Origin: Phytohabitans sp036906915
Lineage (GTDB): Bacteria > Actinomycetota > Actinomycetes > Mycobacteriales > Micromonosporaceae
Reading direction: 5' to 3'
Length of the DNA stretch: 33,399 nt
NCBI RefSeq assembly: GCF_036906915.1
Contig: NZ_JBAKHX010000083.1
Coordinates: 1 to 33,399, forward strand
Part shown: piece after piece, positions 32,589-33,399 of the stretch
How the letters are laid out: each line of letters starts with the position of its first letter
Numbering within the stretch: the stretch's first letter is position 1
Position numbers and translations under genes: made by a program
Notes under the pieces: generated by a model
What the model was told of the DNA's origin: nothing
Seen by the model: the letters and a program-made list of their open reading frames with translations, nothing else
Databases searched by the model: none

Positions 32589-32617
32589 ATCGTAACCGTC
32601 GATGTGACCTGCGTCAC
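32589..32617 (-). promoter_or_regulatory. Candidate promoter of the LVIVD-repeat gene
   Basis: On the minus strand GTGACG (32612-32617) and TACGAT (32589-32594) are spaced by 17 bp. The -35 box lies inside the Crp-like site, so bound Crp would be expected to compete with polymerase for this direction. The start would be near 32582, with a leader of about 46 nt. Confidence 0.45.
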
Positions 32618-32618
32618 T
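32603..32618. promoter_or_regulatory. Crp-like binding site TGTGA-N6-TCACT
   Basis: The sequence TGTGACCTGCGTCACT differs from the symmetrical Crp consensus TGTGA-N6-TCACA by one base. It also fits the Streptomyces Crp pattern GTG-N6-GNCAC exactly. Its centre (32610.5) is 41.5 bp upstream of the candidate leaderless start at 32652, the class II activator position. Binding is inferred. Confidence 0.6.
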
Positions 32619-32645
32619 TTGACGGATTTGAGTAACGGCTACGAT
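32619..32645 (+). promoter_or_regulatory. Leaderless promoter of the DUF305 gene
   Basis: TTGACG (32619-32624) and TACGAT (32640-32645) are spaced by 15 bp. The -10 box ends six bases before GTG 32652, so transcription should begin at or next to the start codon. Confidence 0.55.
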
Positions 32646-32651
32646 CGCCGG

Positions 32652-33329
32652 GTGTCGGCACATAGGCGGGGGTACATGATCGCGGGCGCCATCGCGATCA
32701 CGATCGTCACCGCCGCCGTCGTCTTTGGACTCCGCGACGCGGGCGCCGACCCAGACGCTTCCGCGCCGCCCTCCCCGACCTCCTCCCCGGTACCGGTGGT
32801 GGTGCCCGGCAAGCCCGGCGAGTCCGCGTCGGTCGTGCCATCCGACCAGCTCAAGGCGCCGGACGGCAGCAAGTACAACTCGCTCGACGTGTGGTTCGTG
32901 CGGATGATGATCCCGCACCACCAGCAGGCGCTGGAGATCGCGGCGATGGCGCCCGCCCGCGCGAAGAACCCGCAGATCAAGGCGGTGGCCTCGCGGATCA
33001 CGGCGGCTCAGGGCCCCGAGATCGACGCGTTCCGGGCCTGGCTGTCGACCCGCGGCCTCTCCGAAAAGCCCGACGAGTCCGGCCACGACCACGCCGGCAT
33101 GCGCGGCATGCAGCCGCCCGAGGCCATGCGCGGCCTGGCGACCCTGAACGGCGACCTTTTCGACAAGGTCTTCGTCGACATGCTCGTGTCCCACCACCAG
33201 GGCGCGGTAACGATGTGCACCGACCTGCTGAAGGTCGGCGCCGACGAGCGCCTGGCCGAACTGGCGACCGGCATAGCGGCAGAACAACAAGCCGAGATCG
33301 GCCGCATGCGCGACATCGTCAAGCCCTGA
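32652..33329 (+). CDS. DUF305 ferritin-like membrane-anchored protein
   Basis: A 225-residue protein with one N-terminal membrane segment (about 10-27), a Pro/Ser-rich extracytoplasmic linker, and a DUF305 four-helix domain. Both signature repeats are present: MMIPHHQQALEIAAMA and MLVSHHQGAVTMC, each with the HHQ pair expected to bind metal. A HDHAGMRGMQ segment, rich in His and Met as in copper-handling proteins, joins the two helical halves. GTG 32652 is preferred because a -10 box ends six bases upstream (leaderless); ATG 32676 with GGCGGGGG just upstream would remove eight residues. The function is unproven; some members occur with copper-resistance genes. Confidence 0.93.
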   Translation: MSAHRRGYMIAGAIAITIVTAAVVFGLRDAGADPDASAPPSPTSSPVPVVVPGKPGESASVVPSDQLKAPDGSKYNSLDVWFVRMMIPHHQQALEIAAMAPARAKNPQIKAVASRITAAQGPEIDAFRAWLSTRGLSEKPDESGHDHAGMRGMQPPEAMRGLATLNGDLFDKVFVDMLVSHHQGAVTMCTDLLKVGADERLAELATGIAAEQQAEIGRMRDIVKP

Positions 33330-33334
33330 CCACC

Positions 33335-33399
33335 CCCCGACCACCAGCGCCGCCCGCCCGCCGCGCTGCGCCCCCCGCGCCCGGCCGCCGCCCCCCGCG
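33335..33399. repeat. C/G-rich low-complexity edge
   Basis: The final 65 bases are almost pure C and G with CCCCCCGCG blocks, like the first 54 bases and the collars of element A. No terminator or gene is visible. It may be the flank of another element A copy beyond the window. Confidence 0.6.

Overview
The window is a very GC-rich (by eye above 70%) actinobacterial segment. Frequent GTG starts, GC-rich third codon positions, 4-bp start/stop overlaps, candidate leaderless starts, a SigE-type sigma factor, a CUT1 sugar importer without its own ATPase and an F420-type LLM enzyme point to a filamentous actinomycete. Micromonosporaceae is my best guess, but no rRNA or marker gene is present to prove it. 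Both ends run into C/G-rich low-complexity DNA, so the window may be a whole contig broken at repeats. I call 32 protein genes and see no tRNA, rRNA, CRISPR array or insertion sequence.

Layout. 213-3548: a polytopic membrane protein and a sensor kinase/response regulator pair with overlapping start and stop (all minus). 3752-9486: a CUT1 carbohydrate importer (permease, permease, lipoprotein; minus) divergent from a cytoplasmic GH3 glycosidase, the layout of a xylobiose or beta-glucoside uptake and hydrolysis locus. 9470-12382 (minus): two overlapping DUF72 genes, a uridine-kinase-like protein with a degenerate P-loop, and a winged-helix regulator lacking a receiver domain. 12771-16332: a small anchored protein plus an HTTM membrane protein, a convergent DCC thiol oxidoreductase, an AEC transporter and an exported protein with two AMIN-like repeats.

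16795-25321 (minus) is the most coherent system, an eight-gene reductive pyrimidine/hydantoin catabolism operon: beta-ureidopropionase, dihydropyrimidinase, malonate-semialdehyde dehydrogenase, an LLM flavin/F420 oxidoreductase, and a nitrate/taurine-type ABC importer with two different permeases. A divergent MocR regulator (25436-26842) faces it across a 114-bp gap, where a perfect inverted repeat sits inside the operon promoter. No classical dihydropyrimidine dehydrogenase or beta-alanine aminotransferase is present. The LLM enzyme is therefore a candidate for the missing first reduction.

26853-33329: a SigE-family sigma factor with a membrane-anchored beta-propeller partner, a methyltransferase, a cupin, a secreted AA10 LPMO with a CBM2, a secreted LVIVD-repeat protein and a DUF305 protein. 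The last two diverge from a region with a near-consensus Crp site centred at -41.5 of a candidate leaderless start.

Four copies of a palindromic element (24-bp arms, 13-nt loop, plus a detached half-copy) lie in gaps next to gene 3' ends at 62-140, 3591-3669, 16430-16508 and 16700-16778. Paired substitutions keep the arms complementary. A second repeat is present twice inside the pyrimidine operon.
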